Of a stretch of DNA of 64,000 nucleotides, positions 59,275 to 64,000 are shown piece after piece. The notes beneath the pieces are model-generated. The model searched no databases, was not told the origin of the DNA, and saw only the letters and a program-made list of their open reading frames with translations. Position 1 is the stretch's first letter, and each line of letters begins with the position of its first letter. The position numbers and the translations under genes are program-made. Origin of the DNA: Halarchaeum nitratireducens (GTDB lineage: Archaea > Halobacteriota > Halobacteria > Halobacteriales > Halobacteriaceae); assembly GCF_014647155.1 (NCBI RefSeq), contig NZ_BMOQ01000007.1, positions 124,001 through 188,000 of the forward strand, in the 5' to 3' direction.

Positions 59275-60425
59275 AGGCCGTGATTCTCGTGGCCGGCGAG
59301 GGCACCCGCCTCCAGCCGCTCACCGAGTCCCGGCCGAAGCCGATGCTCCGGGTGGCGAACCGACCGCTCCTCGAACACGTCGTCACGGCGGTCCGCGACG
59401 CCGGGATCGACGAGATCGTCCTCGTCGTCGGCTACCGGCGCGAACGCATCCAGAGCTACTTCGGCGACGGCGACGACTGGGGCGTCGACGTCACGTACGC
59501 GATCCAGGAGAAGCAGCTCGGGACCGGTCACGCGGTCCTGCAGGCCGAGTCGTTCGTCGAGGGGCCGTTCGTCGCGCTCAACGGCGACCGGATCGTGGAG
59601 AGCGACGACATCGAACGCGTCGTCGACGCGCTCCGCGAGACGGGCGAGACGACGCTCGCGGTCTCGCGCGCCTCGCGGCCGAGCGACTACGGCGTCGTCA
59701 GCCTGGAGGGGGACAGCGTCGTCGACATCGTCGAGAAACCCCCCAAGCACGCCGCGCCGTCGGACGTCGTGAACGCCGGCATCTACGGCTTTAGCCCCTC
59801 GATCTTCGACGCGCTCCGCGAGACGACCGCCGAGGGTGAGCTCGCCGTGACGGACACGCTCGAACGGCTCGTGGGCGCGGGCGAAGTCGAGGCGGTGATG
59901 CTCAATGGGCAGTGGATCGACGTCTCGTATCTCTGGGACCTCCTCCGCGTCAACGCCTCCATCGTGACGGCCGAGACCGCTGAATCGGCGCAGATCGACG
60001 CGAGCGCGAGCGTCCTCGGCGACGTCGCGGTAGGCGACGACGTCCGTGTTCGTCCAGGCGCGCGCGTCCTCACGGGCACGGCGCTCGGCGACAGCGCCAC
60101 CGTGGGCGCGAACGCCGTCGTGGCGAACAGCGTCGTCCTGCCGGACGCGACCATCGGCGCGGGCGCGGTCGTCCGCGACGCCGTCGTCGGCGAGAACGCG
60201 ACCGTCGGCCCGAATGTCACGGTCGAAGGCGGCGAAAGTGACGTTCCCGTGAATGGCCGCGTCCACGCGGACGTGCGCCTCGGCGGCGTCGTCGGCGACA
60301 ACGCGCACGTCGGGGGTGCGACGACGCTCGCACCCGGGACGGTGCTCGGCAATCGCGTCGACGTTGAGACCGGGAGTCACGCCGACGGTCGGATCGAGAG
60401 CGACGCGCTGGTACGGAGGGCCTGA
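59271..60425 (+). CDS. Bifunctional sugar-1-phosphate nucleotidylyltransferase with left-handed beta-helix
   Basis: This 384-residue protein has the nucleotidyltransferase signature LVAGEGTRLQPLTESRPKPM (residues 7-26). NGDRIVESDDIE and VVNAGIYGFSPSIFDAL mark the active site. Hexapeptide repeats begin at about residue 235 (IDASASVLGDVAVGDDVRVR). This is the archaeal GlmU-like/AglF-like layout that makes UDP-GlcNAc or UDP/dTDP-glucose. Directly followed by glmS, a role in UDP-GlcNAc synthesis is likely. Confidence 0.87.
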   Translation: MKAVILVAGEGTRLQPLTESRPKPMLRVANRPLLEHVVTAVRDAGIDEIVLVVGYRRERIQSYFGDGDDWGVDVTYAIQEKQLGTGHAVLQAESFVEGPFVALNGDRIVESDDIERVVDALRETGETTLAVSRASRPSDYGVVSLEGDSVVDIVEKPPKHAAPSDVVNAGIYGFSPSIFDALRETTAEGELAVTDTLERLVGAGEVEAVMLNGQWIDVSYLWDLLRVNASIVTAETAESAQIDASASVLGDVAVGDDVRVRPGARVLTGTALGDSATVGANAVVANSVVLPDATIGAGAVVRDAVVGENATVGPNVTVEGGESDVPVNGRVHADVRLGGVVGDNAHVGGATTLAPGTVLGNRVDVETGSHADGRIESDALVRRA

Positions 60426-60427
60426 CG

Positions 60428-62242
<1,815 letters not shown>

Positions 62243-63778
62243 TCAGCCCATCAAGTGCTTCGCGATCTCTTTTAGCGGTCCGAGGTCAACGCCGAAGCGC
62301 TCCTCGAAGCTGAGGAGGAGACGGATGTCCTCCGGTTCGACACCATACCGGACGACAGCGACACCGTAGACGAGGAGGAAGACGGTAAATATCCCGACCA
62401 GTCTCGGGAGCGACATCCCGACGGTCGGGCCGAACACGGTTAGTGCGAGCAACGTCGCAGCACCGATTGCTGGTGCAAGGAGGAGCGAGCGCGTGAACGG
62501 TTGGATGCGCGTGCGCCGATAGAGCTGTATCGAGTAGAGGAGGTTCAACAGGAGGTACGACGCCGTGGTCGCGTACGCCGCACCGAGGAGGCCGTATTTC
62601 GGAATGAGAACGAGATTGAGTAGGACGTTGAGTACCGCGGCCGCGATGTCGTCGAGCATTATCAGGCGCGTGTGGCCGAGCGAGGTCAACGTACCCTTGT
62701 TCAGGCCGAATGTGGTGTGAATGAAGAACCCGGCAGCCAGAACTGAAAGGGCCGCAGCACCGGAGACGTACTCGGCTCCGAACGTATAGCGAATCGCTTG
62801 TTCCGGGAACAGGAACAGGAGCAAGAAGAGGGGGAGTGTCGCAAGTACCACCCACCGCGTTGCCAGTTGATAGAGGCGCTTCATCTGGTCGTGCTCGCCG
62901 CTCGCGTCGAGCTCCGAGAGGATCGGCATGAAGACGAACCCGAACGCCGTCATCGCAGTCATCAGGAGCTGTGCGAGCGGATACGCGACGTTATAGACGC
63001 CGACAGCACCCGTGCCACCGAACGCGCCGAGCATGTAGAAATCGATATCGGAGATGACTATTGTCATCGCTCCGCTCGCCACGAGCGGGAGCGAGAAGGA
63101 CAGTAGCTCGCGTTCACGGCTCACCGTCGACACGGTACGGTCGAAGAGAGGCGTCCGTCGCGAGAGATAGACGAGCCCGACGAGCGCTGCCGCCGCATAC
63201 GACGCGAGATAGGCGTACGAGACGCCGATTGCGCCGAGGCCGAACAGCAGGGCGACCACGATGCCCAGGAATCGGACGACAGGGAACGTGACGTTCTGAA
63301 CCACGACCTTCGGAAGCGACTCCTGCATGCCCTGCACGGACCCGAGCGCGAGCTTCATCACTGCGCCGAACGGAATCGCGACGGCGAATATTCGAAAGAT
63401 GAATGTTAGGGACGGGTCGTCGAATACCCGTGTCGCGAGGAAGGGGGCGAGCACGAATAGAGCGGCCCCGACGAGAAGGGAGAGTGGAAAAGCCACTCGA
63501 AACGCGGAGACGAGGACCGACCGGCGATCTGCCCGGCTCTCGTATCGCGGGAGATACCGACCGATACCACTGTGGAGACCAAGTATGACTAGCGTCGAGG
63601 TGACTGCGGCCGTGGTAATGCCGAGCGAGACGGCCCCGTAATCGACGTGGCCCAGCGAGCGTGCGATGAGGACCTTCGCGATGAACGAGATCGCGAGTTC
63701 GAGAACGAGACCCAGCAGGACGACACCTCCGCCCTTGAATAGCGAGCGGATAGTCGCGAAACCGTCTTCGTCAGTCAT
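62243..63778 (-). CDS. Oligosaccharide flippase of the Wzx/MATE-like (PST) family
   Basis: This 511-residue membrane protein has about 14 helices: SLFKGGGVVLLGLVLELAIS at the start, FIAKVLIARSLGHVDYGAVS and GTLTSLGHTRLIMLDDIAAA, which are characteristic of polysaccharide flippases (Wzx, AglR-like). It would move a lipid-linked glycan across the membrane. It is convergent with glmS; their stop codons abut. Its start overlaps the stop of the gene to the right by 4 bp, so those two genes are co-transcribed leftward. Confidence 0.9.
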   Translation of the reverse strand: MTDEDGFATIRSLFKGGGVVLLGLVLELAISFIAKVLIARSLGHVDYGAVSLGITTAAVTSTLVILGLHSGIGRYLPRYESRADRRSVLVSAFRVAFPLSLLVGAALFVLAPFLATRVFDDPSLTFIFRIFAVAIPFGAVMKLALGSVQGMQESLPKVVVQNVTFPVVRFLGIVVALLFGLGAIGVSYAYLASYAAAALVGLVYLSRRTPLFDRTVSTVSRERELLSFSLPLVASGAMTIVISDIDFYMLGAFGGTGAVGVYNVAYPLAQLLMTAMTAFGFVFMPILSELDASGEHDQMKRLYQLATRWVVLATLPLFLLLFLFPEQAIRYTFGAEYVSGAAALSVLAAGFFIHTTFGLNKGTLTSLGHTRLIMLDDIAAAVLNVLLNLVLIPKYGLLGAAYATTASYLLLNLLYSIQLYRRTRIQPFTRSLLLAPAIGAATLLALTVFGPTVGMSLPRLVGIFTVFLLVYGVAVVRYGVEPEDIRLLLSFEERFGVDLGPLKEIAKHLMG

Positions 63779-64000
63779 CTCTGCGGGCCAGGGCTCGCCC
63801 CATCGCGTTCATCGCCATCGTTCATGCCGCCGTAGTTCCACGAGAAATCGCCGGATCGGAACTCGCGGAGTGCAGTGTATCCGAGGACGAAAAAGCGCGG
63901 CGCCAACCGGAAATCCCTGGCTCGGAGTTCGAACGTCGAACGATAGCGGATGGCCTTCATGTAGATGAACACGACGGTCAGCGCGACGACCGTGAGAAGC
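63775..64000 (-). CDS. C-terminal part of a membrane protein, possibly a glycosyltransferase (5' partial)
   Basis: The last 74 codons read LLTVVALTVVFIYMKAIRYR (end of a membrane helix), then FELRARDFRLAPRFFVLGYT and a polar tail (NYGGMNDGDERDGASPGPQR). The gene continues beyond the right edge. A membrane helix followed by a positively charged tail is usual in family 2 glycosyltransferases of such clusters, but nothing here proves the family. It overlaps the flippase gene by 4 bp. Confidence 0.6.
   Translation of the reverse strand, partial: LLTVVALTVVFIYMKAIRYRSTFELRARDFRLAPRFFVLGYTALREFRSGDFSWNYGGMNDGDERDGASPGPQR

Overview
The window is chromosomal (or large-replicon) DNA from a haloarchaeon (class Halobacteria). 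This rests on the high GC content, very acidic proteins, archaeal ribosomal proteins uS15 and S3ae, KEOPS subunit Pcc1, archaetidylserine synthase, Orc1/Cdc6 initiators, a TFB remnant, Agl-type glycosylation genes and TrmB/Lrp regulators. The species cannot be named from sequence alone.

Layout. 1-969 is the 3' end of an Eco57I-like methylase, followed by tRNA-Ala(GGC). 1375-16021 is core genome: rps15-recJ-like-pcc1-rps3ae, archaetidylserine synthase, a HEAT protein, a phospholipase D-like protein, an S1/DHH nuclease, JAMM protease-ribL, menB, malic enzyme and small conserved genes. 16178-16914 holds two small membrane-protein genes, the second of which runs into a CRISPR array. 16719-30607 is a complete type I-D CRISPR-Cas locus. 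Its order is array 1 (19 repeats, transcribed leftward), csa3, cas6, a 288-bp non-coding gap, cas10d, a separate small-subunit-like gene, csc2, csc1, cas3', cas4, cas1, cas2 and array 2 (23 repeats, transcribed rightward). The arrays have near-identical repeats and homologous 116-117 bp leaders facing the cas genes. The cas6-cas10d gap carries a degenerate CRISPR repeat with a perfect ATTGAAAC handle and resembles the CreTA (CRISPR-guarding toxin-antitoxin RNA) loci known from other haloarchaea. This is the best candidate here for an undescribed system.

30854-38772 is a transport block: an APC permease with UspA domains, an Lrp/TrkA_C regulator, a zinc-ribbon protein, trkA-trkH and a BASS-family transporter. 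38912-43200 is a decayed accessory zone: an IS6-type transposase remnant, a chimeric ORF joining a broken TFB gene to another protein, an N-terminally truncated HsdS, a DUF7342-type HTH gene pair and a YgjP-type metallopeptidase remnant. 43735-46045 is a sodium:solute symporter operon.

46508-53900 looks like an integrated replicon. It has two different orc1/cdc6 genes, each bracketed by its own family of inverted origin repeats, with a Fic/Doc module, a TumE-like module and a sugar epimerase between them. A decayed copy of the second orc1 tail lies at the left edge, where a short-chain dehydrogenase gene is cut off. 54170-64000 is a surface-glycan cluster: AglJ-like glycosyltransferase, TrmB regulator, sulfoquinovose-synthase-like enzyme, two epimerases, sugar nucleotidyltransferase, GlmS, flippase and a partial membrane protein. 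Two perfect GTTACTC-N7-GAGTAAC palindromes suggest that the TrmB protein controls the cluster.

All calls come from reading the sequence and recalling family features; no database search was run.
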